A stretch of DNA of 64,000 bases from Macrotis lagotis (lineage: Eukaryota; Chordata; Mammalia; Peramelemorphia; Peramelidae), in assembly GCF_037893015.1 (NCBI RefSeq), contig NC_133658.1, positions 253,648,518 through 253,712,517 of the forward strand. Reading direction: 5' to 3'. Made by a program: the position numbers and the translations under genes. How positions within the stretch are numbered: the first letter of the stretch is position 1; each line of letters begins with the position of its first letter. Shown piece by piece: positions 25,014-38,770 of this stretch. The notes beneath the pieces are model-generated. The model did not search any database and was not told the origin of the DNA. It was given only the letters and a program-made list of their open reading frames with translations.

Positions 25014-25742
25014 TCTAAGAGAGTAGTATTAGTGATTTGGGGTGTCTTGGCCACATGTTATATATGCCTTCTTAATAGTCCCATGTATACCTTTTGTGTG
25101 TTCCCTCTTTTATTCTCTAGTCATGTTAGCCTGCATGTAAATGCCAGTATGGTAACTTGTAGGCGAATTAACCCCATATGTGTGTGTGTGTGTATCTATA
25201 TCTATATATATATATATACATATATATACATATATATATGCTGAAGGGAAATGTTTTCTTGACATTTTGCTATGCTATTTGACTAAATGTCTTTTGTTTG
25301 AATTAATGTGTCATCTGGCTGGCTGATAAAAATAAACATCACTGCGGATTTGTGAGCTATGGTTTTGAGTGGGTGCTGTACTAAGAGAGTGCCTCAAAAC
25401 TGGGACAGCTCTTCTGGGGTGAGGGCCATGTGTGGAGGGCTCCACATGTTAGAACAGAATCAAAGAATTTCTGCAAGAAGCTTCAATAATCATCTAGTCC
25501 AACACATAAACTAAAAAAGAATCACTTTAATAATACACTTGATAAGTGATTATTCAGATGTCGCTTTTAGACTTCTAATGAGAGGTAACTCACTACCTCT
25601 TGATGAACTCCATTTCACTTCTGAACTGGTCTAAATAATTGTTAGGAAATTTTGCCTCTGAAACTATATAGACCATTTAAACACAAAGCAATAATATTAA
25701 ATATACATAGTCAAATAGGGCAAAGGAGAAATCAAATGCCCT
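24561..25742. other. Intergenic DNA with simple repeats
   Basis: (AT)n at about 24970-25007 and a (TG)n/(TA)n/(CATATATA)n block at 25176-25240. Otherwise no gene or repeat was recognised, apart from a 'catctagtccaacac' repeat fragment at about 25450-25505. Confidence 0.6.
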
Positions 25743-25960
25743 AGGGCAGTAATATTGAACTCACATATGGAAACAGGGTGGGAGGGAGAAGGCATGAGAC
25801 TTTAAATAAGGATACCTACCTGCCACATATTATCTCAGAAAATCATATTAACAGTACCTATATTCTATTACATTTTTATTTTGTTAAATATTTCCTAATT
25901 ATATTTCAATCTGGTTCAGGTAGCACTCAGGAGTGTTGGGGGGTGGGGGAGACTCTACCC
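25743..25960 (+). mobile_element. DNA-transposon-like fragment (copy 2)
   Basis: Begins with gggcagtaatattgaactca, a mutated 'caggggtgtcaaactca' terminus, and has ttttgttaaatatttcctaa, tttcaatctggttcaggtag and cactcaggagtgttggg inside. Same family as 24358-24560, opposite orientation. No transposase frame. Confidence 0.5.
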
Positions 25961-26277
25961 TAGGGAAGGGAGCTCTTTCAGGTTGGGATGAGAGGTTAGG
26001 AAAGGTTTCTTGGACAAAGTAGGTTGTTTCTTCAAGAAAGAGAATGATTTCAGCAAGTGAGGATGACAGAGAATGTTCTACATGTCAGGGATAGCCTATG
26101 TGAGCATTTGGAAGTAGGAGAGGTCAGAATGAGATTAGAAAAAGAAGAGCATTGTGAGCTGTGTTAGTCTGGTGATCTTTCCTTCCTCACAATATCAAAG
26201 CCTCATTTTTCCTTGAGGCTAGTTTTTGCAGTATGGGCATGGACAAGAGAAAATTTTCGTAGAAAATTATCATCATC

Positions 26278-26443
26278 TGGGGGCGGCTAGGTGGCGCAGT
26301 GGATAAAGCACCGGCCCTGGATTTAGGAGTACCTGGGTTCAAATCCGGTCTTAGACACTTAATAATTACCTAGCCGTGTGGCCTTAGGCAAGCCACTTAA
26401 CTCCATTGCCTTGCAAAAACCTCAAAAAAAAAAAAAAGAAAAA
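26278..26443 (+). mobile_element. Well-preserved tRNA-derived SINE
   Basis: Near-consensus copy from ggggcggctaggtggcgcag through the ggttcaaatcc B-box-like stretch to ccttgcaaaaacctc and an A tail. A perfect 14-bp duplication agaaaattatcatc flanks it at 26261-26274 and 26444-26457. Confidence 0.93.
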
Positions 26444-26639
26444 AGAAAATTATCATCCTCTAACCCCTCTTGACCAAATAACCTGGTTCTGTTTCTGAGA
26501 AGAAACATTCATCTGACCTAACTGCACACATCCTTAGGTTATCCTTGTAAGGTACACAATTTCCTCACTCAAGGATTCAATCCCAAACCATCCTTAACCT
26601 TTAATTTTATACATGCCAAAACTTCTTCTAGTATATTAC

Positions 26640-26880
26640 TTTACTGACTTTCACAAGCCAGATAAAATGCCATCACCTCCCTAAAAACTCCCTTGAATTT
26701 TCTTCCTCAGTATTCATTTAACATTTTGTTCTGTACCCTATTAAATTTAATGAAATATTGTATTTATTACTAGGATAAAAGTTTCTTCAGGGCAGTGCTT
26801 ATGTCTTATTTAACCTATGTATCTCCCCAACATTTAGTATAATACTCTGTACACAGTAAAGAGTGAATACATTTTTTTAT
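26640..26880 (+). mobile_element. L2 LINE 3' fragment
   Basis: aagtttcttcagggcagtgc followed by tgtatctccccaacatttag is the degenerate L2 3' end ('cttgagggcaggg ... tatccccagcacttag'). Confidence 0.7.
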
Positions 26881-27109
26881 CATATTGTTTCTTTTAAATT
26901 TGGGATTACCATTTTTTTTTTGTTTTGGTTGCCAGGAGTTGTTTCTCAGTCAGAGATGGTTCCTAATGAGGGCTAGGAAGAATTCTTTTTTTCACAGAAA
27001 AACTCTCCAGAAATTAAGACAAGATTGATTGCTGAGTTAATCATTCCATCAGATAATTTAAGAATCAAAGGCTCATCAACATAAGATCTCAAAGTTGGAT
27101 AAGACTCTA

Positions 27110-27255
27110 AAAGGAGGCAGTGTAGCATAGAGGAAAGAACCCCATCTCTGGAATCAAAGTACTCAGCTTTCACCACTGATGGGTGTCACTTAGACCTCCA
27201 TAGGTCTCAATTTTCTCATCATCATCCAGTGGCTGCATTAAATGGCCTTTGAGGT
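27110..27255 (+). mobile_element. MIR-like SINE
   Basis: aggcagtgtagcatagagga, then ctctggaatcaaagtactca, then tctcaattttctcatcatc: head, middle and 'cctcatctgtaaaat' core of an old tRNA-derived SINE. Confidence 0.6.
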
Positions 27256-27405
27256 CCCTTTTAGGTCTATTATATGCCAAGGAAAAATTTTCCCAAGCCC
27301 CTTGCAAGAAGGGATTGTTTCATCCTTTATTCTTGTATCTCTAGTGCCTAAAGTTGGGAGTAGAGCACTTAGTATTTGTTGAATGATCGACAAAGCAGAG
27401 TTCTC
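27256..27405 (+). mobile_element. L2 LINE 3' end
   Basis: cttgcaagaagggattgttt, cttgtatctctagtgcctaa and gagcacttagtatttgttga, the canonical L2 3' end. Confidence 0.75.
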
Positions 27406-27834
27406 TTCCATTCAAGAATGATTACCTTGTGGACACAGCAATATATTACAGCCAGAGTAAACTAAACTATTAATTTAGATAGACAAGCAGTATTCTGTAA
27501 TCAGTAATCCTAACACTGCTCAGAGGTTACATCTCCGTGTATAAAGAAATGGTGTTTAAATCTGGCCCACTATTCTTGAATGTGAAACAGTAAATTTAAA
27601 AATTATTTTTGTTTAAATAGGGCTTACTTTAACACTGAAATCAAGTGCTTTAATTTCATAAGCTGCCCTCCCTACCCAAAAACTTTTTGTAACATTAAAC
27701 TATGGACTTCTTAGACTAGCATTAAAGGACACCCACATCTAATTTCAATCTTTTTCCAGTGATTTGACTCCAAAAACTCACACATACTTCACTGTCATTC
27801 CTTCATGTTGATGATGTACTCACTTTATCTCTTC

Positions 27835-28115
27835 TTGTTGAAATCCTTCAAGACCTACCTGAGCTGCCAATGCCTTCCATAATTGCTAAGGGTCCTATCA
27901 ATTCTAAATCTGAAATCTAACAGTGATCTTTCCTTCCTTCCTCATATTTCTTATAGACTTTTCCTTTATCACATTCTGCATTAACACTTATTCCTGCGTC
28001 TTATATCTCCCATTAGATTCTAAGATACCTGAGGGCAAGGCACTATTCCATTTTTGTATCTGACACTAACAACAAAGTCTTACATAAAGTACTTAATCAA
28101 TTGGTGAAATAGAGC
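27835..28115 (+). mobile_element. L2 LINE 3' fragment
   Basis: gaaatccttcaagacctacc, agattctaagatacctgagg and ttttgtatctgacactaac follow the order of the L2 3' end, terminating in taaagtacttaatcaattgg. Confidence 0.75.
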
Positions 28116-28385
28116 TTACCTCTTCACATTCATTGGATTATAGATTTAGAACTGAAGAGACTTAAAAAATTAAAAAATATTCCAGTTCAACTCCTATTTT
28201 TTAAAGAGAAAAAAATAAAGGTCAGAAAGGGGAAGGAAATTTGGAATCACAGAATTTGCACTGGAAGGGGCCCCTGAGACCAATTTTCCCATCTGTACAC
28301 AGACATGATTTGTTACAACATAATGGCCATTCTGTGGTCATTCTCCAGTGGAAGTTCTTTACATTTAGGAAGAGGAAGAATACAT

Positions 28386-28740
28386 TACAATTAGCTCTGG
28401 TAGGTATAGAGTACACTCAACCCCTATACATTTCAGTGGATTAAGGGAACAGCACTCCCATGATCTGGAAAAATCCATGTAAATTTTTGGTGCTCCCTTT
28501 TTTTTTATCAGAAAAGTAAACTTTTCTTTTATGAGATGTTTACAGTACCTTATTGTAAAATTTGAGTTGTTATTACACAATACTACTCACATATTTTGTG
28601 AATTTCTGAGTTTCTAAGCTTTTCCTGTATGGTTTGCTGGTCTTCACAGATTAACTGTAGCTTCTGCAAAACTCCCAAAATATTACCATTTAATTTCTTA
28701 TGCCAATCCGTGATATACTGAAACTATGATGGAGAAAGGT
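28386..28740. mobile_element. Possible DNA-transposon remnant
   Basis: Text such as caacccctatacatttcagt, ggattaagggaacagcactc and ccgtgatatactgaaactat resembles Tigger/pogo-type non-coding ends in form. Not certain. No frame. Confidence 0.3.
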
Positions 28741-29570
28741 TAATTTTATTTTCTTACTATATCTGCTTCTATGAAGTTGATCCTAGTTTGACCTACTATG
28801 GCAAAACAGACTAAGTCTACTCTATCCCTCCCCATGAGATACTTCCTAATATCTGATGTCATATCATACTTGCCTCAATTAAAGGAGAGGCATGATTCTT
28901 ATCCATTTCCTACACATCAGAGCCAGAAAGATCCTCATTGCTTGGTGAAAAAGGCAGGAGAGGTTGATTTTAGTGCAATGCCCACTGGTTCCTTCTCCAG
29001 GGAGCTAAGAGTCTTTAGATTAGTCTAGTCATTTTCCCCACAGGCAGCTTTATGAACAGGCTGAAAAAACAGAGAAACAGGCAAGTCAGGTCTCATCCTT
29101 CCTTCTTTACAGCAAAGTCTGAGGCAGAATTTGCTTTCAATTCTTAGCCTCCCAGATGGCTGTTCAACATACACAGCTGTCACATTCTGCTACAGACTCG
29201 GAGACGGCAAGTGTAGTGTTTATACCACTTTAAGTGTAAATCCTACTAAATAATGTGGGAAAAAAACCTTTCATTTCTAGGAGCAAGTTTTTGATGTTTT
29301 AGTTACTGAAAGATGTTGATCCAATTTAAAGGGGATAGTACAAGCTTAGGGTAATTATTTTGCTTTTCTCATGACTATTAATAAAGGGACATATTGCAGT
29401 TCAACTGCAAAACTCCTTCCTTAAGGTTTTCTTCCCTTCCCATCCCAACTTTTATATCTAAGGTTTTTGCTCAAAAAGGCTAAAGCTATCTTAGCTCAAT
29501 ATAATTAGGAAAAAAAACAACTGATGGAGGCCAAGAATTACAAAGGTCAAGCAAGTGAAAGAATTTTAGA
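28741..29570. other. Intergenic DNA without recognised elements
   Basis: No gene and no repeat that I recognise. The 76-codon frame at 28798-29028 has no recognisable product. Confidence 0.5.
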
Positions 29571-29574
29571 GATG

Positions 29575-29830
29575 GAATAGGGATAGACACCAATGTTCTC
29601 ATTTTTTAGAGAAGAAATCACAGAAGCAAAGGTCCTTCCACAGATCATATAGCTAGTGGCAAAATCAGGATCTCCACACATCTCTTTATAACATATTTTG
29701 TTGTTCCATAAAAGATTGTCCAATGCCTTCATTTTGCTGAGAAAAGAGGTGGTTTGCCCAGGGTTACACATTTAATAGGCAGAAGTAATATTCAAATCTA
29801 GATCTTTGATTCCAAACATATTCCCTTTCC
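29575..29830 (-). mobile_element. Two MIR-like SINE fragments
   Basis: Reverse-oriented: gagaagaaatcacagaagca with cagatcatatagctagtggc, then gaaaagaggtggtttgccca with gggttacacatttaataggc. These are the reversed 'gcccaaggtcacacagctag' core. Confidence 0.6.
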
Positions 29831-29988
29831 TTCATTTCACAACTGCTAGGCATTTTTACTATCAAAATATGTTATCAGCTCTGGTCAAGATTTTGTGATT
29901 TTTTTTGACCATCCGATGGAGAAAATGAGACTAGGGGCCATTGAATAGTAGGTGCTAACAATATTCAACAAAGAGGTTTTCATATGTC

Positions 29989-30135
29989 CTTTTTTTTTAA
30001 GGTTTTTTCAAGGCAAATGGGGTTAAGTGGCTTACCCAAGGCCACACAGCTAGGTAATTATTAAGTGTCTGTGACTGGATTTGAACTCTGACTCCAGGGC
30101 TGGTGCTTAATCTACTTCGCCACCTAGCTGCCCCT
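29989..30135 (-). mobile_element. tRNA-derived SINE
   Basis: Reverse-oriented copy, aaggttttttcaaggcaaat to cacctagctgcccc, with ggttttcat repeated on both sides (29975-29983, 30136-30144). Confidence 0.87.
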
Positions 30136-30724
30136 GGTTTTCATGTATTCAAATAAGATAGGGAGATTTTTTTTTTACAGACTCAAATGGTCCAGAATCC
30201 AGTCTTTAAAATCATCTCAAAGAATCTCTTCTATATGACACAATTACTTCACCCTCTATTCCAAAGGTTGTACAAAGGCAGAACTGACTGAATATATACA
30301 CTTCCTTATCCAGAGCTTCCTCTAAAAACACTCCCAGCCAACAATATTGGGGAAATTATAAAAGTTGTTTTAGTCAAATTTTGTATAAAAAAACATGACT
30401 GCTGTACAGAACAGGTAAATCTCAGCCAGTTTTCAGACCAGAAATCATTTCAAGAAATTGATATTAAGGTCAGCAATAAAAGTTGAGTGAATAAGATAAT
30501 AAGGAATATCTTTTTGCCTTATACATATTTCAAAAAGGCTTAGAGAACTTTAATTCTCAAGATTTCCTCCATTTATCAGGGTGACAGAATGCTATGCCTT
30601 TTATTTCAAAAACAAAACCAGTCATTCTATAATTGAGAATGTAAAGTATTACAAAAATTAGATTAAAGGTGGGAATGCTAACACAGAAAGTTAAGCTTTA
30701 TTTTCAAAAATGCACTCTTTCTGC
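30136..30724. other. Intergenic DNA without recognised elements
   Basis: AT-rich, no gene or repeat recognised. Confidence 0.5.
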
Positions 30725-30965
30725 CAACATTTTTGGGACTCTCAAACATCTGGCTCCAGAGACCCACACTTCCAGCCTCATTTCATGTTACTTGCTCTAA
30801 TTTTAGACAAACTGGATTATTATCTATTACCTGAACTCCAGCCTAGATAGTTGCAAAACCTTCTCAAACCAGAATGTTCCTTCTTGATTTCACCTTTCAA
30901 CTCAGCTCATCCTCTGTGAAGCCATCTCAAATCTTCCCCATTGTTCATATTCTCCTGGCTCAAAC
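30725..30965 (+). mobile_element. L2 LINE fragment
   Basis: caactcagctcatcctctgt followed by gaagccatctcaaatcttcc corresponds to the L2 'ctcagctcaaatgccacctcc...gaagccttccctga' block. Confidence 0.65.
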
Positions 30966-32009
30966 TAACTTGTACATTCCAAGAGAAAATTCCGAGTGGT
31001 GGTGGTAATCTTCAGAACCTAGGCTTATCTGAAGGTAATCCACTCTTTTGGTGCAACATGTTTTCTCCTCAATGTTTCCTACTTAGATTGCTTTCTTGAA
31101 GCCTCTGCCAATTTCAAAAGACAAGTTCTGGCAGACCCTACTGGCTTGGAATAGCTTCCTATGTAGATCAAGTGATGGACTATGCTGGAGAACCAGCTGA
31201 GCTTAAGTTAAAAGAGGCTCATCACCAAATGACAAAAATTTTTGGTTACAGTTATTGCTGATGACAAAATTATAGAGGGGTTATGATATGTATTGGTGGA
31301 GGAAGTATCCAAACTGACAATTATGGATCCTTTAAACACTGTTTCTCCCTAAACTTTAATAGACAAAACATCTACTTTTAGATTGACATGCAATTTTTTT
31401 GGACACTGATCAAACAAAAACTGTAAAATCATAGAACATTACAGCTGGAAACAACCTTTAGTTTCTCTTTATGTTTTAGACCAAGAAAACCATTGCCCAG
31501 GGAGACAAGGCAACTTGATTTCAGGTCACAAGTCAGCTATGGGGCTGAAATTATAATCTGGTGTATCTTCCCACTATGACTTGTTGCCTCAACCCCCAAA
31601 CTGTAATTTGAGCTATTCCAAAATTATAAAATTCACTTAATAATAATGTTCCTACTTTGCATACACTTAAGGGATGACAGAACACTAAAGAACTAAGATT
31701 CTGTCTACAGGTTGAGTTATTCCCAACTTGTGTTCATACCTCTTTATTAGGGAGTTTCACAAAGGCAGCCTTGCTGCTTGACAAAAAATAAACTTCCCAA
31801 GGAATTTCATCACAGCAATAAAAGAGTAATAGAAGGATTTGCAGGAGGAATCTGTAAATCTGCAAGATCATCAATACCATCTTCCACAAATGGCAGGCCA
31901 AGGTGCTGGTAGTTACAAATGCTTGTGTGATAACTTGGTTCTGTGGTTTCCAATGTCACAAAGTATAAATGTACAAAGCACTGGTATTTGTAATAAAGCC
32001 AATGTTTAC
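30966..32009. other. Intergenic DNA beyond the ADNP 3' end
   Basis: Contains a reversed MIR-like fragment at about 31430-31590 (attacagctggaaacaacct, caggtcacaagtcagctatg). Otherwise nothing was recognised. The ADNP transcript might extend into it if a more distal poly(A) site is used. Confidence 0.5.
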
Positions 32010-32029
32010 ATTTAAGCACAATACAGCAA

Positions 32030-32035
32030 TTTATT
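32030..32035 (-). terminator. ADNP: Distal polyadenylation signal AATAAA of ADNP
   Basis: AATAAA is read on the minus strand 1045 bases past the stop. TGTATTGTG and other U/GU-rich sequence follow within 30 bases, as expected of a poly(A) downstream element. This is the preferred end of the long-3'UTR transcript. Confidence 0.55.
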
Positions 32036-32498
32036 TAGATGCTTAAAATGAATACAAAGGGAAATAAAGATCACAAAATTATACATACTACAACAGTGTG
32101 TCATATATTAGATGGTATAAATGAATACACCATGTTGGTGTGTAACTAAAGATAAAACTAAATATCCAAAATGCAGCACTCAAGTTTGTTTGCTGCCTCA
32201 ACACAATACACTTTTATACAGTTCTAAAAGGTGTCAAAATTAGCTGCAAACTTGTTTCTTGCATGTGATTTTAGCTTAAAAGATTTCAGAAAATGGATCT
32301 GAAATATCAGTTTGTTGGCTGTAATTTTGAGGATATTCAGAACAAGAAAATTCTATAATACAATAGAGTCCAGATATATTTTTTTAATGTTGCTGGCCTC
32401 TGGCTTGAGATTGTACAAGATTATGTGCAAAAACTAAGTCTGTCAAAAGTTCATACTATAGCAGGTTCAAGCTTTTGCTAGATAAACTAGATACAGCG

Positions 32499-32504
32499 TT
32501 TATT
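32499..32504 (-). terminator. ADNP: Proximal polyadenylation signal AATAAA of ADNP
   Basis: AATAAA on the minus strand, 576 bases past the stop, in the context TGTGTAATAAACGCTG. Use of this site would give a 3'UTR about half as long. Whether it is used cannot be read from sequence alone. Confidence 0.45.
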
Positions 32505-33079
32505 ACACAGCAGGGCAACACTAAAAAAGAGAAACAAATCTATGATGGGTACACAAGAACAATATCATAAGCGTCACTTGAATAGATCTAAAAGACTGTA
32601 CAAATATACATATTTTAACTATTCAGAATGAATAAATGAAAAAAAAAATCAATTTTCCCCAGAGTCTACTATACACATTTAACTGGTAGCTCATATGTTG
32701 GACCTATACTACCATGTGAATAAAGGTAATGGTTTAAAAGGACATACAACTGAACATATACAGAGTGAAATAAATGTTGAGAATGCAGATAAAATAAATC
32801 TCTGCTTTTCCTCATGTGCATTCCGGAGCCACCAGCATATTGGTTTTTCACATTAAGTTACTGTGCTTGCCACAGCAGATTCGAAAGCAAGGATTAGCCA
32901 ACAGCATACTCAGAAATAACCACTGGATAGGAGTGGCCACACATCAACCAATGAAGTCAGTTGACTTAGCACTCAAAAGGCAGTACCAGTTGAATTAAGC
33001 TTAGCAGTCATACTGAAATGCAAAGATCCAACAGTTACAGATTACAGCCTACCACCAATGCTTAGGAAATAGGGCAGTT

Positions 33080-36000
33080 TTATGCTTGTTGGCTACTCAG
33101 CTCTACACCAGTTAAGCTGCTATGTATTGGTTCTGCAACACCATCAGTCATATTATCAAATTGTTCTCCATCCTCACTGTCAATTGTGCTATTTTGCCAT
33201 TCCATCTGAGCATTGGACAAACTCTCTTCATTTTCAGATGTATTTTTCCACTGTGACTGGTCCTTGGACCAAAATTCTTCTACTTTTCCATAGGAACTAT
33301 TCTTCCATTTCAACTGCTCTTCATCACTTTCTGATGCACCTTTTGTTTCAGCAACTGGTTTACTGCTTCCCGCATCTTCACTCTGGGATGATTCATCAGT
33401 CCATGCTCCGGGTTTCATTTCACATGCATTGTCTTCAAAGTCAGATACCTGTTGAGAACCAGGCCCACTTTCACATGGAGAAGGGCCATCTTTCCACTCA
33501 ACAGCGTCATCTTGATCAACATCACTATCAGAGCCATCATGTATTAGTTTTGTTGGTTCCTCTGTAGAATGAGTATCTCCATATTTTGAATCTTCCTCAT
33601 CTTTTTGGTCTATCTTATCTTCAGATTCTAAAGTGTCCCCGGTAGTTATTTTGGTAATGCTTTCTTCTGGGTTCTCTATTATGCTATCATTAGGAATTTT
33701 ATGTTCAACATCAAAAGTTGCATCAAAAGGACTACCACTTCCATTGGATTCTTCTTCTAAATTTTCAAAACCATCTGAGGAACTGTCGTCTTCCTTCCCA
33801 AGATTTAATTTTTTGTCAACAGTCTTACTAGCATTAACTCTAGAATTCTTTTCATCATGATTTTCAAATAACCACTCAGCATCAAAATCCATTTCATGTT
33901 TAACTTTATTTAGTTCTTTCATGTTAAAACCCAGTAAAACACCAGGTTTGTACTTTTCACAATCTCTGACACATTTCTTCCTTTTATTACTGAAATGAGA
34001 AGCAATGTCACTCTTCCATAACCATAAACTGGCAGCCAATTTTTCAATTTCTCTTCTAGTGGGATAGGGCTGTTTGTTGAAATATTTTGTAAGAAATGTT
34101 TTTCTTGCTTCATAAGAATCATCTTCATGACCTTTGGGGTCTAAAGCTAAGACAACTGGCTCTTCAGGTTTCTCTTCAAAGATGGAAGGTGTATCTACCT
34201 CATCATCCAACTTTCTCTTTTTCAGTAAATTAAATTCTATGTTCTCATAAGTACGTTTCACGGGTGCCAGCCCTGGAGACTGATTGAGCCGAGAGGGAGC
34301 ATTTGTTTTATCTTGGCCATTTTGGGTCTTACCAACGCCTCTGCAGTGAACCAGATGCAGTGTGATTGTTGAGGCTGTCATGTTACTAGTGTATACACCA
34401 AGGCAATGGATGCATTTGTAAGTGAGCTTTTTCTCAACTGGATGAACTGTCTGAATAACTTGATGCCTCTCCCGTAAATGATGTGCAAGTGCATCAGAGA
34501 TGGGTCCTTTCAGGATTGAAAAGCACAGAGGACAAAGTGTTTTACCTACATCTTTTTTATAGGGTACTGCAGCTTGAGGTGAGCTTTTAATAGGGACATC
34601 TGCCTTTTCCTGAACTTTTGGCTGTGGCTTTGGGGGTACTGGGGGATTATTCTGGGCATGATAAGCTACAGATTCAGCCGGGGCATCTCTCAGGTTGTAC
34701 GTGGTTACAAGTAGATGTATGTTAGTGTGACTACCCTGTTGCAATGTCAAATCAAAGCTTAAAGTGGAATCAGTTTTGGGTCCCATTTCTTCATCAACAT
34801 GAACCATTCGCATATGAGCAGCCATCTTTTCAACATCATTAAAAGTTGAACGGCAATATGGACAAGAGAGACCATGGATTAACATATGGTTAAGCAAAGT
34901 ATCAGTGGGCAAATAGCGATTACAATATAGACATTTACTAGTGAAATTGTGTATTTTCATTATGTAGTTAGCAACTGCAGGCACCTTCTCTGCCTTATGC
35001 TCCTTTTCAAAGTGAACACTGTAGACGTTTTCAGGGAATAGCTCGTTACAAATTGTACAAATTTTCCACTTTTGTGTCGATGAAGTATTGGTTGCTGCAG
35101 AAGGGCCTGTGGCAGCAGCAGCGGCAGCAGCGGCAGCAGCAGCGGCGGCGGCAGCGGCAGCAGCAGCAGCAGGTTTCGAACTGGACTGACCTAATACTCT
35201 AGAGGCTGATTGAGACTGAGAAAGGGAGGATGACTTCAATTGACTTGATGAAAGGGAAGATGAATTGGCAGACTGAAGCGAATATCTTGCTGGTGCCTGT
35301 GACCTCTGCTCTGAGCCAAGACCGTAAGATCTCCCATTCCCACTCGGCAGTAATTGTTTCATTGACTGAGACTGCTGAGGAATGGAAACAGGTGCATTAC
35401 CACTTAAACCTAGTCTCACTGACTGACCAACACCATAACTCTGGGCTACTGATTTGACTCCATAATTATTCTGTTGGAGATGGACATTAGACATCATATT
35501 GACTCCAGTAGAATTTAAATTAGGCTTTGGTATAGTGAGTCGATTCACTATCTGCTGTGATGGAAGAGATCGGACATTTCCAGAGGCAAGGGAACCAACT
35601 CTTTGTGGGAGTCCCATAGGCTTTTTCTCCTGTGGTTTTGGAGCAATTAGCATCAATGGTTTGGATCTTGGAACCACTACATTGGTATGCCCTATCATTG
35701 CTGTCACCTGATAGCCTATACGTTCATGATCTTCAATAACATGTTGTACTAAAGCTTCATAGGATTTCGGCATAAAAAGGCATCGTTTGCAGTGAATACT
35801 TCCCTCCTCTCGAGTATTTGAACTTAATGGGACTGCACCATTAAGTGACTTTTCACCTGCCTTTGCTATGTAAGGTGCTGCAACATGTTGAAAATGTTCC
35901 CTGTATATGTGCTTTCTAACTACTTCATACAGAGGGTCTCGGTAAGTGCACTTCTTACAGTAATAAACAGCTTGCTCTACACTGTCAGCCTGCTTAGGTT

Positions 36001-36256
36001 TAAGGCTATCATGTTTGTTTTTATCTTTAAAAGTGCTGATGCTGCCACTTGGTGCACTGGCATTTGGAGCATGAAATATTTTAATGTGCGTTTCCAAAGT
36101 CTTTTTGTCCGCATTGAAAGTACAGTAGGGACAATTAAGGAGAATCCTATTTTCAAAGTCTTCACTATGAACATTCCGGAAATGACTTTTGTAGGCCGAA
36201 AAGAATTTTGAGGAAAATGGACAAGCACTACAGCAAAAGGGTTTTGTCCGATAGTC
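33080..36256 (-). CDS. ADNP: ADNP, last coding exon (residues 68-1125)
   Basis: This exon encodes most of activity-dependent neuroprotector homeobox protein, a nuclear zinc-finger/homeodomain protein that in mammals works with CHD4 and HP1 in the ChAHP chromatin-repressor complex. It starts after the acceptor TTTCTTTAAG (AG at 36258-36257) with DYRTKPFCC and ends at TAA 33082-33080. Visible in order: C2H2-like fingers near residues 74-97, 107-129, 165-188 and 221-244; the NAP peptide NAPVSIPQ at 354-361 (35398-35375); an alanine tract at 430-449; further fingers from about 467 ([10 protein letters not shown]), then CLYC, CPYC, LCPLC and YKCIHC types to about 700; a basic KKRKLDD stretch; a divergent homeodomain near 776-836 ([18 protein letters not shown]); PGVLL, which fits the PxVxL HP1-binding pattern; and an acidic, Ser-rich tail ending LSSQQA. 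From memory human ADNP is 1102 aa; the alanine tract explains most of the excess. A single giant last exon is normal for ADNP. No frameshift or stop is present. Confidence 0.98.
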   Translation of the reverse strand, partial: DYRTKPFCCSACPFSSKFFSAYKSHFRNVHSEDFENRILLNCPYCTFNADKKTLETHIKIFHAPNASAPSGSISTFKDKNKHDSLKPKQADSVEQAVYYCKKCTYRDPLYEVVRKHIYREHFQHVAAPYIAKAGEKSLNGAVPLSSNTREEGSIHCKRCLFMPKSYEALVQHVIEDHERIGYQVTAMIGHTNVVVPRSKPLMLIAPKPQEKKPMGLPQRVGSLASGNVRSLPSQQIVNRLTIPKPNLNSTGVNMMSNVHLQQNNYGVKSVAQSYGVGQSVRLGLSGNAPVSIPQQSQSMKQLLPSGNGRSYGLGSEQRSQAPARYSLQSANSSSLSSSQLKSSSLSQSQSASRVLGQSSSKPAAAAAAAAAAAAAAAAAAAATGPSAATNTSSTQKWKICTICNELFPENVYSVHFEKEHKAEKVPAVANYIMKIHNFTSKCLYCNRYLPTDTLLNHMLIHGLSCPYCRSTFNDVEKMAAHMRMVHVDEEMGPKTDSTLSFDLTLQQGSHTNIHLLVTTYNLRDAPAESVAYHAQNNPPVPPKPQPKVQEKADVPIKSSPQAAVPYKKDVGKTLCPLCFSILKGPISDALAHHLRERHQVIQTVHPVEKKLTYKCIHCLGVYTSNMTASTITLHLVHCRGVGKTQNGQDKTNAPSRLNQSPGLAPVKRTYENIEFNLLKKRKLDDEVDTPSIFEEKPEEPVVLALDPKGHEDDSYEARKTFLTKYFNKQPYPTRREIEKLAASLWLWKSDIASHFSNKRKKCVRDCEKYKPGVLLGFNMKELNKVKHEMDFDAEWLFENHDEKNSRVNASKTVDKKLNLGKEDDSSSDGFENLEEESNGSGSPFDATFDVEHKIPNDSIIENPEESITKITTGDTLESEDKIDQKDEEDSKYGDTHSTEEPTKLIHDGSDSDVDQDDAVEWKDGPSPCESGPGSQQVSDFEDNACEMKPGAWTDESSQSEDAGSSKPVAETKGASESDEEQLKWKNSSYGKVEEFWSKDQSQWKNTSENEESLSNAQMEWQNSTIDSEDGEQFDNMTDGVAEPIHSSLTGVELSSQQA

Positions 36257-38254
<1,998 letters not shown>

Positions 38255-38499
38255 TCAAGTAGAAATTCTGAAAAGGCCCACAATTTCATAAACATTCTAT
38301 AATTTTGCTTTTACTGATCTTTTATTTTTATGTCATTTTTATTTCTGAATCTTTCTACCTCTCACCTTGATCTGGGAGCAAATCTTTGTTAAAAAGTAAA
38401 ATGCAGTTCAGTAACACAAATCAAAGCATTGAGGCTGACTTACAGTAAAAGCAATATTCAAAACATCTTTCTCTCCTCCTTTGCAAAAAAGGGAGAGAG

Positions 38500-38770
38500 G
38501 TATGCTTTATCAACTCATCTTTGGGGCCAAGTTTGTTGTTAAAATTACAGTGTGGTTGCATTTTTGTTTTCTATTTACAATCTTGTCAATATGTTATTGT
38601 TTTCTCTGGTTCTGCTTACTTCACTCTGTATAGTATACGTGTTCCCATATTCTCTGAAATCTTGATATTTGTGGTTCCTTATGGCACAGTGATATTCCTT
38701 TACATTCATATACCATAACTTGTTTAGCCATTTCTTAAATTGATGGTATAATATTCTTTTTCAACCAGAT
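38500..38770 (-). mobile_element. L1 3' fragment
   Basis: tttctctggttctgcttact, cattcatataccataacttg and tttagccatttcttaaattg match the reversed ORF2 C-terminal/3'UTR text of the L1 at 560-710. Diverged. Confidence 0.7.

Larger units (their letters stand above)
32010..33079 (-). other. ADNP: ADNP 3' untranslated region
   Basis: About 1.07 kb follows the ADNP stop codon on the minus strand. I see no SINE or L1 sequence in it, in contrast to its surroundings, which fits a conserved 3'UTR. Two canonical AATAAA hexamers lie on the minus strand, at 32504-32499 and 32035-32030. The distal end near 32010 is inferred from the second hexamer and is not proved. The short open frames inside (e.g. 31810-32019, 32669-32851, 32816-32998) show no coding signal. 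Confidence 0.7.

Noticed and set aside
32669-32998. 60-codon frames on both strands near the ADNP stop
   Set aside because: They lie in the ADNP 3'UTR, with no coding signature.
33082-33567. 161-codon frame opposite the ADNP coding exon
   Set aside because: It is the antisense shadow of the conserved ADNP frame and has no recognisable features.
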